Positions 43,364 through 52,306 of a DNA stretch of 64,000 bases are shown here, in pieces (position 1 is the stretch's first letter; each line of letters opens with the position of its first letter). The notes under the pieces are model-generated. The model was not told where the DNA came from, ran no database searches, and saw only the letters and a list, made by a program, of their open reading frames with translations. The DNA is taken from positions 70,170 to 134,169 of the forward strand of contig CACJJI010000004.1 in NCBI GenBank assembly GCA_902593675.1. Direction: 5' to 3'. The position numbers were made by a program, and so were the translations under genes. The stretch is from an uncultured SAR86 cluster bacterium. Lineage in GTDB: Bacteria; Pseudomonadota; Gammaproteobacteria; Magnimaribacterales; D2472.

Positions 43364-44371
43364 ATGTCAGACAAAGATAAAAACCTAAGTGAAGCTTTAT
43401 CACAAATAGAAAAACAATTTGGTAAAGGCACCGTTATGAAAATGGGAGACAGGGAGATTGTAGATATCCCATCTGTTTCAACTGGTTCTCTTGGTCTGGA
43501 TATTGCTCTGGGAATTGGAGGTCTTCCAAAGGGAAGGGTGGTTGAAATTTTTGGGCCTGAATCATCTGGAAAAACAACATTAACACTTCAAGCCATAGCT
43601 GAATGCCAAAAAGCTGGTGGTACAGCAGCATTTATAGATGCTGAGCATGCGTTGGATCCAAATTATGCTGAAAAATTAGGCGTTAATGTAGATGAGCTTT
43701 TGCTATCTCAGCCAGATACTGGAGAGCAGGCACTAGAAGTAACTGATATGCTTGTTAAATCAGGTAGCGTAGATTTGATTGTTGTAGATTCTGTTGCAGC
43801 TCTAACACCTCGTGCTGAAATTGAGGGTGACATGGGCGATCATCATGTTGGATTGCAGGCACGATTGATGTCGCAAGCGCTCAGAAAAATCACGGGTAAT
43901 ATACAAAGATCTAATGCTATGGTTATTTTTATTAACCAAATTAGGATGAAGATTGGAGTAATGTTTGGTAATCCAGAAACCACTACTGGTGGCAATGCGC
44001 TTAAATTTTATTCTTCAGTTCGTTTAGATATAAGACGAATAGGAGCTGTTAAAGAAGGTGAGGAAGTTGTGGGAAATGAGACAAGAGTGAAAGTTGTAAA
44101 AAACAAAGTTTCTCCTCCATTTAAGCAAGCTGAATTTCAGATCATGTATGGCGAGGGAATTAATACCGAGGGAGAAATTTTAGAGCTTGGTCAAAAGCTT
44201 GAGTTAGTTGAAAAATCTGGATCATGGTATAGCCATAATGGAGAAAAGATTGGTCAAGGAAAGGTCAATGCAAGTAAATTTCTAAGAGAAAACACTAAAA
44301 TCAGAGACAGCTTAGTTAAAGAGATTAGAAAGGCATATATACCTTCTGCTAAGAAAGCTGCTAAGAAATAA
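43364..44371 (+). CDS. recA: RecA recombinase
   Basis: Strand-exchange and SOS co-protease. From the ATG at 43364 the protein is 335 residues (E. coli 353), starting [20 protein letters not shown]. The Walker A is [13 protein letters not shown] near 66-78; [19 protein letters not shown] and [22 protein letters not shown] follow. The C-terminus is lysine-rich (KKAAKK) in place of the acidic E. coli tail. The upstream TTG at 43304 would read through the promoter and SOS box and is rejected. recX does not follow; a thiolase does. Confidence 0.98.
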   Translation: MSDKDKNLSEALSQIEKQFGKGTVMKMGDREIVDIPSVSTGSLGLDIALGIGGLPKGRVVEIFGPESSGKTTLTLQAIAECQKAGGTAAFIDAEHALDPNYAEKLGVNVDELLLSQPDTGEQALEVTDMLVKSGSVDLIVVDSVAALTPRAEIEGDMGDHHVGLQARLMSQALRKITGNIQRSNAMVIFINQIRMKIGVMFGNPETTTGGNALKFYSSVRLDIRRIGAVKEGEEVVGNETRVKVVKNKVSPPFKQAEFQIMYGEGINTEGEILELGQKLELVEKSGSWYSHNGEKIGQGKVNASKFLRENTKIRDSLVKEIRKAYIPSAKKAAKK

Positions 44372-44435
44372 TTATTCTTAAACTTGTTATGCGAGCTGAA
44401 AATTGATTAAGATACTCTCAATATAGGAGAGAGTT

Positions 44436-45614
44436 ATGTCAAACAATGCATATATAGTATCAGCCGTTCGCACAGCTGGTGGAAAGAAAAATGGAAGTTT
44501 AAGTCAATGGCATCCAGCAGATCTTGGTGCAAAAGTTCTAGATGAATTGGTTCATCAATCAGGTATTAATCCTGAATTAATTGACGATGTTATATTTGGT
44601 TGTGTTGATCAAGTCGGCGCACAATCCGGCAATGTTGCTAGAAATGCAATTCTTGCTTCAAGCCTTCCAGAGTCTGTTCCTGGAACTTCAGTTGATCGGC
44701 AATGCGGCTCATCTCAACAAGCTATTCACTTTGCAATTCAGGCTGTAATGTCTGGAACTCAAGATGTTGTAATTGGTGGCGGAGTAGAAGTTATGTCTAT
44801 GGTGCCGATAGGTGCAAGTATCAAAGATGGGTATGAAGCTGGCCATGGCTTACCATTTGATTCAGATGGCATGAAAGAAAGATATCCTGGCATTTTCTTT
44901 TCTCAATTTACTGGTGCAGAGCTGATGGCAGAAAAATGGAATTTGTCTAGAGAGGATCTTGATAAGTTTGCTTTAAGCAGTCATCAAAAAGCAGCTGCAG
45001 CTGTTGAGGGCAAATTTTTTGATAGAGAGATTCTTCCAGTTCAAGCAAAAAATGCTGAAGGAAGAACTGATATGGTTCTAAATGACGAGGGCATTAGATA
45101 TGATGCAAGCCTTGAGGCTCTATCAGGTTTGAATCCAGTTACTGAAGGCGGCGTCATAACTGCGGGTAATGCCAGTCAAATTACAGATGGCGCTGCTGCA
45201 CTTATGATTTGTAATGATGAAGGGCTTAAAAAAGTAAAAGCAGATCCAAGAGCTAGGATCGTTGGAATTAGTGTTGTGGGAGACGATCCAATAATGATGC
45301 TAGGTGGACCAATACCTGCCTCACACAAAGTCTTAAAAGCTACCAATCTAAATATAAATGATATTGATCTATATGAAGTCAATGAAGCTTTTGCTCCTGT
45401 TCCGTTATCCTGGGCAATTGAACTAAAAGCTGATATGGAGAAATTAAATGTTAATGGTGGTGCGATGGCATTGGGTCATCCTTTGGGTGCTACTGGAGCA
45501 AAGCTAATGACAACTTTATTACACGAGCTTGAAAGAACAAACGGTAAATATGGTTTGCAAGCAATCTGTGAGGGCGGTGGAACTGCTAATGCAACAATTA
45601 TTGAGAGGATTTAA
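44436..45614 (+). CDS. Thiolase (acetyl-CoA C-acyltransferase family)
   Basis: Thiolase-fold enzyme for cleavage or formation of 3-oxoacyl-CoA. The product is 392 residues. The nucleophilic cysteine is in DRQCGSSQQA (about C88), the second site is GHPLGATGAK (catalytic histidine), and the third ICEGGGTANA. The sequence is closer to the FadA/steroid-type acyltransferases than to small biosynthetic thiolases, with substrate unclear. It stands alone between recA and proS. TTGTTA and TAAGAT with 18-bp spacing upstream, and GGAGAG before the ATG, suggest its own promoter. Its stop touches the proS stop. Confidence 0.9.
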   Translation: MSNNAYIVSAVRTAGGKKNGSLSQWHPADLGAKVLDELVHQSGINPELIDDVIFGCVDQVGAQSGNVARNAILASSLPESVPGTSVDRQCGSSQQAIHFAIQAVMSGTQDVVIGGGVEVMSMVPIGASIKDGYEAGHGLPFDSDGMKERYPGIFFSQFTGAELMAEKWNLSREDLDKFALSSHQKAAAAVEGKFFDREILPVQAKNAEGRTDMVLNDEGIRYDASLEALSGLNPVTEGGVITAGNASQITDGAAALMICNDEGLKKVKADPRARIVGISVVGDDPIMMLGGPIPASHKVLKATNLNINDIDLYEVNEAFAPVPLSWAIELKADMEKLNVNGGAMALGHPLGATGAKLMTTLLHELERTNGKYGLQAICEGGGTANATIIERI

Positions 45615-46895
45615 TTAGCTACTTTTGTAGTGCTCAAAAATAGTTGTAATATCCTCAATCTTTCCAATAGAGCTTTGACCATCTCTGTGTTTAAGCTCTA
45701 TTTCGTTATTTTGTAGATATTGTTTACCAATAATAATATTTATTGGAATACCTATTAATTCAGCATCTTTCATTTTTATTCCATATCCATCTTTTCGGTC
45801 ATCAAGCATTACCTCGTATCCCATAGATGATAATTCGTTATATAAATCTGTCGCAGCTTTTGCAATTTTTTTATCTTTGTCGAAACCTATAGCAACAATA
45901 TTTACTTCAAACGGAGTCATAGCCTCAGGCCATATGATCCCTTTTTCATCATTGTTTTGCTCAATTGCTGCGGCTACAAGTCTTGATACTCCTATCCCAT
46001 AGCAACCCATAAAAAGGTTCTTTGCTTTACCTTCATTATCAAGAACATTTGCTTTCATAGCATCTGTATAAACTTTACCAAGTTGAAAAATATGTCCGAC
46101 TTCAATTCCCTTTTTGATTTGAATGAGGCCTTTTCCATCAGGAGATGGTTTTCCTTGAAGAGATTCTAGATTCTCTCCTTCTTCGAGTAATAGTTCAGTG
46201 TTAATTGCAAAGTCCGAGGAGTCACTGACTGCAATAGTATCTTCACCATTATCTGCTAAAACATGAAATTCTTCTGATGCATCGCCACCAATTGCCCCTG
46301 AATCTGCTTTAACAATTTTAAATTTTAAGCCCAACCTATATAAAATTTTTTTATAGGCTTCTTTCATTGCAAGATATGATTCATTTAATGATTCTTCATT
46401 TAGATTAAAGCTATAAGAGTCTTTCATTAAAAATTCCCTTCCTCTCATTACCCCATATCTTGGCCTCACCTCATCTCTAAACTTGGTTTGGATTTGATAG
46501 AGGTTTAGAGGCAATTCCTTGTAGCTTTTCAAATTATTTCTGATTAAGTCTGTTATTACTTCTTCATGTGTTGGGCCTAGGCAAAAATCTCTTTCATGCC
46601 TATCTTGAATTCGTAATAGCTCTGGACCCATCTTTTCCCATCTTTGAGTTTCTTCCCATAACTCTTTAGGTTGGACCATTGGCATAAGAACTTCTTGTGC
46701 TCCAGTCGCATCCATTTCCTCTCGAACAATATTTTCTACCTTTTTTAATACTTTCAATCCAATAGGAAGCCATGTATAGATTCCTGATGTAACTCTTCGT
46801 ATCATTCCTGATCTAAGCATCAGTTGATGGCTTATAACTTCTGCATCTTGAGGAGTATCCTTCAAAGTGGGTAAAAAAACTTTAGACCAAAACAT
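45615..46895 (-). CDS. proS: ProS, prolyl-tRNA synthetase lacking the INS editing domain
   Basis: Charges tRNA-Pro. The product is 426 residues against 572 in E. coli. Class II motif 1 (ending [14 protein letters not shown]), motif 2 ([21 protein letters not shown]) and motif 3 ([17 protein letters not shown]) are present, with the anticodon-binding domain (about 335-426). The insertion between motifs 2 and 3 that hydrolyses Ala-tRNA-Pro is missing: the segment runs from [10 protein letters not shown] to the GHIFQLG block in some 75 residues. Such short forms are common in alphaproteobacteria and mitochondria. Motif 2 is quoted only in part. Confidence 0.94.
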   Translation of the reverse strand: MFWSKVFLPTLKDTPQDAEVISHQLMLRSGMIRRVTSGIYTWLPIGLKVLKKVENIVREEMDATGAQEVLMPMVQPKELWEETQRWEKMGPELLRIQDRHERDFCLGPTHEEVITDLIRNNLKSYKELPLNLYQIQTKFRDEVRPRYGVMRGREFLMKDSYSFNLNEESLNESYLAMKEAYKKILYRLGLKFKIVKADSGAIGGDASEEFHVLADNGEDTIAVSDSSDFAINTELLLEEGENLESLQGKPSPDGKGLIQIKKGIEVGHIFQLGKVYTDAMKANVLDNEGKAKNLFMGCYGIGVSRLVAAAIEQNNDEKGIIWPEAMTPFEVNIVAIGFDKDKKIAKAATDLYNELSSMGYEVMLDDRKDGYGIKMKDAELIGIPINIIIGKQYLQNNEIELKHRDGQSSIGKIEDITTIFEHYKSS

Positions 46896-46950
46896 TTTTT
46901 ATATTTGAATTTTCATTTAGTTTATAATTCTATATTTTTTTTACAGACTT

Positions 46951-47241
46951 ATGCCGATTTATGAATATAAATGCTTGAAATGTGAGCATCAATTTGAAGT
47001 TATACAGAGATTTTCAGATAATCCTGTTGAAAGTTGCCCTGAATGCTATAAAAAATCAGTACAAAAATTAGTTTCCGCTCCTTCATTTAGATTAAAGGGA
47101 GGAGGCTGGTATGAAACTGATTTTAAAACTGGCTCCAAAAAGAATATAGTAGATACTAAGAATGAAAAAGCAAAACAGCCCAAAGAACAGACTAAAACTG
47201 CTGATAAACCAAAAAACAAAAGCTCGGATAAAGAAACTTAA
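46951..47241 (+). CDS. FmdB-family zinc ribbon protein
   Basis: A 96-residue protein with an N-terminal zinc ribbon (MPIYEYKCLKCEHQFE; C8, C11, C29, C32 in CPEC) followed by KLVSAPSFRLKGGGWYETDF, the FmdB family signature, and a lysine-rich disordered tail from about residue 60. It was named after a putative regulator of formamidase genes, but its function is unknown. It usually sits before aspS in gammaproteobacteria, as here (15 bp gap). Confidence 0.9.
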   Translation: MPIYEYKCLKCEHQFEVIQRFSDNPVESCPECYKKSVQKLVSAPSFRLKGGGWYETDFKTGSKKNIVDTKNEKAKQPKEQTKTADKPKNKSSDKET

Positions 47242-47256
47242 ATAAGAGAGAGAAAC

Positions 47257-49023
47257 ATGCGTTCACATTTTTGCGGAGACATTAATAGTTCAGACATTGG
47301 TAGCAATATTGAGATTTCTGGATGGGTTCATAAACGAAGAGATCACGGAGGTGTAATTTTTTTAGATATTCGTGATTTGCATGGAATAGTCCAAGTTGTC
47401 TTTAATCCTGATTTGAAAGAAGTTTTTGATACCGCAGATTCTTGCAGAAGTGAGTATGTTGTTCATATCGAAGGATTAGTAACAAAGAGGATTGAAGGTG
47501 CCATAAATCCAAAAATGGCTACTGGAGAGATAGAAATTGAAGCAACCAATTTAAAGATTTTTAGTTCAGCTATTACTCCTCAATTTCCCCTTGATGACTA
47601 TCAAGATGTTAATGAAGATGTAAGGCTCAAACATAGATTTTTAGATTTAAGACGTCCTGAAGTTAATCAAAGGTTGGTCAAAAGATCGCAGATCACTTCA
47701 AAGATAAGATCTGTTTTAGAAAAAAATAATTTTCATGAAATTGAGACTCCAATATTGACAAAAGCTACACCTGAAGGAGCAAGAGATTATCTAGTTCCAA
47801 GTAGAGTGCATCCTGGTGAGTTTTTTGCATTGCCTCAATCTCCTCAGCTATTTAAACAGTTGCTAATGATTGGCGGGATGGATAAATACTATCAGATCGC
47901 TAAATGCTTTAGAGATGAAGATTTGCGAGCTGATAGACAGCCTGAATTTACTCAGGTTGATATTGAAGCTTCATTTGTTTCTACTGAAGAAATCATGGAC
48001 CTTGGAGAGGACTTGGTTACCTCATTGCTTTCTGAATTTACTGACTATCAAAAAACAGAAGTACCAAGAATTACATACAAAGAATCTATTGAAAAGTACG
48101 GATGTGACAAGCCAGATTTAAGAATTCCACTTGAACTTAATGACATTTCTGAGCTTGTGAAAGATGAAGAATTTAAAGTATTTTCCGGCCCTGCAAATGA
48201 TCCTGCTTCTCGTGTTGTAGCTTTAAAGGTTCCAGACGCTGCATCTTTGACAAGAAAAAAAATTGATGAGTACACTGATTTTGTTGGCAAACTAGGCGCT
48301 AAAGGTCTCGCGTATATAAAAGTTGTAGATCTTGATCAAGAAAATGGACTTCAGTCACCAATTCTTAAATTTTTTCAACAGGAAACTATTGATTCAATTC
48401 TTTCTTCTATCAATGCGCAAAACAATGACATAATTTTTTTCGGAGCTGGAAAGGCTGGAATTGTTAATCTCTCAATGAGCTCACTGATAAAAAAACTTGG
48501 TGAAGACTTAAGTTTGATTAATTCTTCATGGGCGCCGTGCTGGATAGTAGATTTTCCTATGTTTGAAAGAAATAAAGAAAATAATCTTACATCTTTACAT
48601 CATCCATTTACCTTACCAGCCGTAACAATTGATGAGTTAAAAAATGATCCAGATAATGCATTAGCATGCGCATATGACTTTGTTCTAAATGGATATGAAC
48701 TTGGTGGTGGATCTTTAAGAGTCTATGAACCCTCAATGCAAAAAGAGATATTTTCTATGCTCGGAATTTCTTCTAATGAAGCGAAGGAAAAATTTGGATT
48801 CCTTTTGTCAGCATTATCATCTGGATGTCCACCTCATGGAGGCATTGCATTTGGTTTAGATAGAATTGTGATGTTGCTATCTAACACTACTAACATCCGT
48901 GATGTTATTGCCTTTCCAAAAACGCAAAGCGCATCTTGTTTGCTTACAGATGCTCCCGGCATAGTTTCTGATGATCAACTTGACGAGTTGAACATCAAAT
49001 CAACCTTTGAACCGGAGCAATAG
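47257..49023 (+). CDS. aspS: AspS, aspartyl-tRNA synthetase
   Basis: Class II synthetase of the bacterial type. The product is 588 residues (E. coli 590): an OB-fold anticodon domain (1-110, with [19 protein letters not shown]), a catalytic domain with [34 protein letters not shown] (quoted here as one motif block starting FHEIETP), [18 protein letters not shown], the bacterial GAD insertion, and motif 3 [13 protein letters not shown]. The stop is directly followed by the yebC ATG. Confidence 0.98.
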   Translation: MRSHFCGDINSSDIGSNIEISGWVHKRRDHGGVIFLDIRDLHGIVQVVFNPDLKEVFDTADSCRSEYVVHIEGLVTKRIEGAINPKMATGEIEIEATNLKIFSSAITPQFPLDDYQDVNEDVRLKHRFLDLRRPEVNQRLVKRSQITSKIRSVLEKNNFHEIETPILTKATPEGARDYLVPSRVHPGEFFALPQSPQLFKQLLMIGGMDKYYQIAKCFRDEDLRADRQPEFTQVDIEASFVSTEEIMDLGEDLVTSLLSEFTDYQKTEVPRITYKESIEKYGCDKPDLRIPLELNDISELVKDEEFKVFSGPANDPASRVVALKVPDAASLTRKKIDEYTDFVGKLGAKGLAYIKVVDLDQENGLQSPILKFFQQETIDSILSSINAQNNDIIFFGAGKAGIVNLSMSSLIKKLGEDLSLINSSWAPCWIVDFPMFERNKENNLTSLHHPFTLPAVTIDELKNDPDNALACAYDFVLNGYELGGGSLRVYEPSMQKEIFSMLGISSNEAKEKFGFLLSALSSGCPPHGGIAFGLDRIVMLLSNTTNIRDVIAFPKTQSASCLLTDAPGIVSDDQLDELNIKSTFEPEQ

Positions 49024-49761
49024 ATGGCTGGACATTCCAAATGGGCAAATATCAAGCATCGAAAAGCAAGGCAGGATGCTTCCAGGGGAAAAATCTGGAC
49101 TAAGGTTATAAGGGAAATTACAGTTGCTGCAAAAGGCGGCCCTGATCCAAATGACAATCCAAGACTCAGATTGGCTTTGGACAAAGCGAATGCTGCAAAT
49201 ATGCCTAAAGATACAATTAAACGTGCAGTTCAAAAGGGCTCTGGAACAGGCGAAATGGGCGCAATAGAAGAGCTTACTTTTGAAGGCTATGGCCCTAATG
49301 GTGTTGCTATTCTTGTGGAGACAATGACGGATAATAGAAACAGAACTGTTGCTGATGTCCGTCATGCTTTTTCAAAATTTGGAGGAAATATGGGTACAGA
49401 TGGTTCTGTTGCCTATCTCTTTAATAAGCTTGGAGTTGTGCATGTGGATCTATCTCATGATGAAGATCAAATTATGGAGATTGCATTAGATGCTGGAGCA
49501 GACGATTTTATTGTGACGGAAGACTATTTCGAAATTATTTCCGCCTCAACAAATTTATCTGCTATTACTGAGGCTTTTAAGAAAAAAAATATTGAAACAT
49601 TGTTAGCTGAAAATACTATGAGAGCAGAAACATTGGTTAGTCTAGATCAAGAAGCATCTGAGAAAGTTCTGAAAATCATGAACTTTATGGATGACCTTGA
49701 TGATGTGCAAGAAGTTCACACGAATGCTGAATTTCCCGAGGACTTTACTGAAGAGGATTAA
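49024..49761 (+). CDS. yebC: YebC/PmpR-family protein (TACO1-like)
   Basis: A conserved 245-residue protein; members act as transcription regulators or help ribosomes through proline stretches. It starts MAGHSKWANIKHRKARQDA with the family signature, then DNPRLRLALDKANAANMPKDTI and EGYGPNGVAILVE. It comes straight after aspS, as in E. coli, where the next genes are ruvC (or nudB) and ruvAB. Here the next gene is a PD-(D/E)XK nuclease-like gene. Confidence 0.95.
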   Translation: MAGHSKWANIKHRKARQDASRGKIWTKVIREITVAAKGGPDPNDNPRLRLALDKANAANMPKDTIKRAVQKGSGTGEMGAIEELTFEGYGPNGVAILVETMTDNRNRTVADVRHAFSKFGGNMGTDGSVAYLFNKLGVVHVDLSHDEDQIMEIALDAGADDFIVTEDYFEIISASTNLSAITEAFKKKNIETLLAENTMRAETLVSLDQEASEKVLKIMNFMDDLDDVQEVHTNAEFPEDFTEED

Positions 49762-49763
49762 TT

Positions 49764-50186
49764 GTGGCAATTAACTCAAGAACTAAAGGCGCTAATTTTG
49801 AAAGAGAAATTGGCAATCTTCTTGTTGAGCAGTTAGGGTTAAATCAACCAGTTAAAAGAATTCTTGAGCAAACACGAACAAAAGAATTGCCTGATTTAAA
49901 ATTAGGCAGGTGGTGCTTGGAATGCAAAAGATACGGTGATGGTTCTGAACCATCTCAAGATTGGTGGGATCAAGTTTTAGCAGCTACAGGAGAGGGAGAA
50001 TTTCCAGCTTTAATCTATAAGTTTAATCGTCGACCAATCAAAGTGAGGATACTTGCTGGAACTTTAATTCCAGAGCTGGATTTTTCGCCCATGACGATTG
50101 ATTTGATGTGGGAAGATTTTGTAGAAATTCTTAGGTACCTCTTTCAAGTGGATATTGAGCAACATGAATCCTCATTTCAGGTCTAA
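49764..50186 (+). CDS. PD-(D/E)XK nuclease, phage-type Holliday-junction-resolvase-like
   Basis: A 140-residue protein starting from GTG, 2 bp after yebC. The start INSRTKGANFEREIGNLL (residues 3-20) is the typical opening of small phage and archaeal-type resolvase-like nucleases; the candidate active site is E13 or E15, D44 (ELPDLKLG), E53 and K55 (WCLECKRYG), giving D-X8-E-X-K. The C-terminal half (about 70-140) is unassigned. It occupies exactly the slot of ruvC-ruvA-ruvB between yebC and ybgC, and overlaps ybgC by 23 bp. Resolvase activity is inferred from family and position. Confidence 0.72.
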   Translation: MAINSRTKGANFEREIGNLLVEQLGLNQPVKRILEQTRTKELPDLKLGRWCLECKRYGDGSEPSQDWWDQVLAATGEGEFPALIYKFNRRPIKVRILAGTLIPELDFSPMTIDLMWEDFVEILRYLFQVDIEQHESSFQV

Positions 50187-50580
50187 AGATTTTTACCTCA
50201 GAGTTTATGTGGAAGATACAGATTTTCAAGGTGTTGTTTATCATGCAAATTATCTCAAATACTTTGAAAGAGCTCGATCTCAGTTTTTAATTGAGAATAA
50301 CTTATCTCAAACAGACGCAATTGCAAAAAGGAATGAGTCTTACGTTATAAAATCAATTAATCTTTCCTATTATCATCCCGCAAAATTAGAAGATGAGTTG
50401 ACAGTAAAAACGGAAATAGAGTTGGTTAGCAAAGCAAGAACTATATTTTTTCAATCTATTTTGAATTCAAAAAATGATACACTCATTTGCAAGGGCGAGG
50501 TGGAAGTTTGTTTTATTGACAATAGCTCAGGAAAACCAAAATCTTTTCCTTTAGGTTTATTAAATTTATTCAAGAATTAA
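50164..50580 (+). CDS. ybgC: YbgC, acyl-CoA thioesterase of the Tol-Pal operon
   Basis: Hot-dog-fold thioesterase, the first gene of the tol-pal operon in most gammaproteobacteria. From the ATG at 50164 the product is 138 residues (E. coli 134). FYLRVYVEDTDFQGVVYHANYLKYFERAR holds the catalytic DTDxxGxVYHxNY motif (aspartate near 18), quoted only as a pattern. A TTG nine bases upstream is a less likely start. It overlaps the nuclease gene, so the nuclease is now inside the tol operon. Confidence 0.94.
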   Translation: MNPHFRSKDFYLRVYVEDTDFQGVVYHANYLKYFERARSQFLIENNLSQTDAIAKRNESYVIKSINLSYYHPAKLEDELTVKTEIELVSKARTIFFQSILNSKNDTLICKGEVEVCFIDNSSGKPKSFPLGLLNLFKN

Positions 50581-50581
50581 T

Positions 50582-51262
50582 ATGGATGACTTTTCGGTTA
50601 TAGATTTATTTCTCCAGGCAAGCCTTATTGTTCAATTGGTAATGATTTTATTGTTAATAGTTTCAATCATTTCATGGATTGTTATTTTTGAAAGATATTT
50701 TAATTTAAATAGAATCAAGCGGGCTAACCAAGAATTTGAAAAAGAATTTTGGTCTGGCAAGGATTTGAGCAAGCTTTATGAGGGTATCGATGGAGTTTCT
50801 AATGATGAATTGGTTGGATCTTTGCGAGTTTTTAAGCATGGATTTGGAGAATTTTTAAGGCTTAGTGAGGGTCAGCAAATTACAATCGAAGACTTGGAAA
50901 GCGTTAATAGGGCTATAAGAGTATCTCTGGCAAGAGAAGAAGAGTCATTAATGAATCATCTACCTTTTTTAGCTAACGTAGGCTCGGTAAGCCCATATGT
51001 TGGATTGTTTGGAACAGTTTGGGGAATTATTAATTCATTTCAAGGTCTTTCTGATGCCACTCAAGCAACTATTAATGCTGTTGCCCCTGGAATCTCAGAG
51101 GCTCTAGTTGCAACAGCTCTAGGTCTTTTTGCTGCAATACCAGCCGTAGTTGCATACAATAGGTTTGCATCAGATTCTGATACTCAATTACAGCAATCCT
51201 CTGTATTTGGTGAAGAGTTGGCCAGTATTCTATATAGACAAACGGTTAAAGCAAAGCTTTGA
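50582..51262 (+). CDS. tolQ: TolQ, proton channel subunit
   Basis: Inner-membrane stator of the Tol-Pal motor, homologous to ExbB and MotA. The product is 226 residues (E. coli 230) with three membrane helices (about 12-34, 132-155, 165-190). LANVGSVSPYVGLFGTVWGI (124-143) and VAPGISEALVATALGLFAAIPAV carry the conserved helix 2 and 3 motifs, with the channel threonines. It ends in a TTGA junction with tolR. Confidence 0.96.
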   Translation: MDDFSVIDLFLQASLIVQLVMILLLIVSIISWIVIFERYFNLNRIKRANQEFEKEFWSGKDLSKLYEGIDGVSNDELVGSLRVFKHGFGEFLRLSEGQQITIEDLESVNRAIRVSLAREEESLMNHLPFLANVGSVSPYVGLFGTVWGIINSFQGLSDATQATINAVAPGISEALVATALGLFAAIPAVVAYNRFASDSDTQLQQSSVFGEELASILYRQTVKAKL

Positions 51263-51681
51263 TATACAGAATTGGTAAAAGGAAAAAGTTAAACGCAGAC
51301 ATTAATGTGGTCCCATACATTGATGTGATGTTAGTTCTTCTAATTATTTTTATGGTACTTTCCCCTCTGCTGATTCAAGGCATTGAGGTAAATCTTCCTA
51401 AAACCGATACCACTAAAATGTCAGTCTCAAGTGAGCCGCTTGTCATTTCAATTGATAGCCAAGGAGAGTATTTTATTAATTTGGGTGAGGAGCAATTGCC
51501 TATATCTCTAATGGAGTTAAAAAATAAAGCTAAGATTATTTATCAAGCAAATCCAGACATTGAAATTGTTTTTAAAAGTGATGCCAGAGTTCCTTTTGAT
51601 TACGTCGCTAAAGGCATGGCAAGCATCCAAAGCTTGGGAATTCAAAAGATAGGAATTATTACTTCAGGCTATGATAGCTAA
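51259..51681 (+). CDS. tolR: TolR, Tol-Pal motor subunit
   Basis: Bitopic partner of TolQ carrying the essential proton-binding aspartate. The product is 140 residues. ADINVVPYIDVMLVLLIIFM near residues 13-32 contains the conserved aspartate in YIDVML. The C-terminal periplasmic domain ends IQSLGIQKIGIIT. The start is TTG within the tolQ stop (TTGA), which couples translation; no nearby ATG precedes the membrane helix in frame. Confidence 0.95.
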   Translation: MIYRIGKRKKLNADINVVPYIDVMLVLLIIFMVLSPLLIQGIEVNLPKTDTTKMSVSSEPLVISIDSQGEYFINLGEEQLPISLMELKNKAKIIYQANPDIEIVFKSDARVPFDYVAKGMASIQSLGIQKIGIITSGYDS

Positions 51682-52306
51682 TTATAGATATTTGCAAGCA
51701 TCGCTATATTCTTTTTGCATTCACGCTTTTCTATTTTTGTATATCTATGGAACTTTTAACTCAGATACATCGCAAACACTGTTAATCTCAAAGCCTCTTC
51801 AAATAGAGCTGAAGTTTGATCTGCCATCTAAAGATATAAAAAAACAAATCCCAACTGCCACCAAGGCAATAGAAACTCCAATGGAGCAATCTCCTCAAGA
51901 TACAGTTTATTCCAAAGATGCTAATGTAATTCAAACTCCACAAAGCAATACCTTGATTGAATCTAGGATAGCTAATCTTTTATCAGAAGAAAGTGAAATT
52001 GCAATGGATAGAGAGAAGCAAGAAATCTCAATGTATGCTCAAAAAATTATTTCCATCATTGAGAGTGCCTGGATGAAACCTAGAAATATTCCCAAGGATC
52101 TAGTTGCAAATTTGAGGCTGAAAATTCGTTCTTCTGGGAGAATTATAGACGTAGAGCTTATTAAAAGTAGTGGCAATATTCGATTCGATAATTCTGCTCT
52201 TCAAGCTGTAAGGAGAGTGGAGACTTTTAGTTTTTTTAATTCGATTCCGAAAAATTTGTATGAAAGAGAATTTCAAACCATTGCAATAAGCTTTAATCCA
52301 TCATGA
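51671..52306 (+). CDS. tolA: TolA, envelope-spanning Tol-Pal protein (short form)
   Basis: Links the TolQR motor to TolB-Pal. The product is 211 residues against 421 in E. coli. It has a membrane helix (about 10-27) with a serine-histidine pair (SFCIH) like the TolQR-contact motif, a middle region of only about 80 residues without the long Ala/Lys-rich helix, and a TonB-like C-terminal domain (about 125-211) with LKIRSSGRIIDVELIKSSGN and FDNSALQAVRRV. It overlaps tolR and tolB. The assignment rests on topology, C-terminal domain and position. Confidence 0.9.
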   Translation: MIANYRYLQASLYSFCIHAFLFLYIYGTFNSDTSQTLLISKPLQIELKFDLPSKDIKKQIPTATKAIETPMEQSPQDTVYSKDANVIQTPQSNTLIESRIANLLSEESEIAMDREKQEISMYAQKIISIIESAWMKPRNIPKDLVANLRLKIRSSGRIIDVELIKSSGNIRFDNSALQAVRRVETFSFFNSIPKNLYEREFQTIAISFNPS

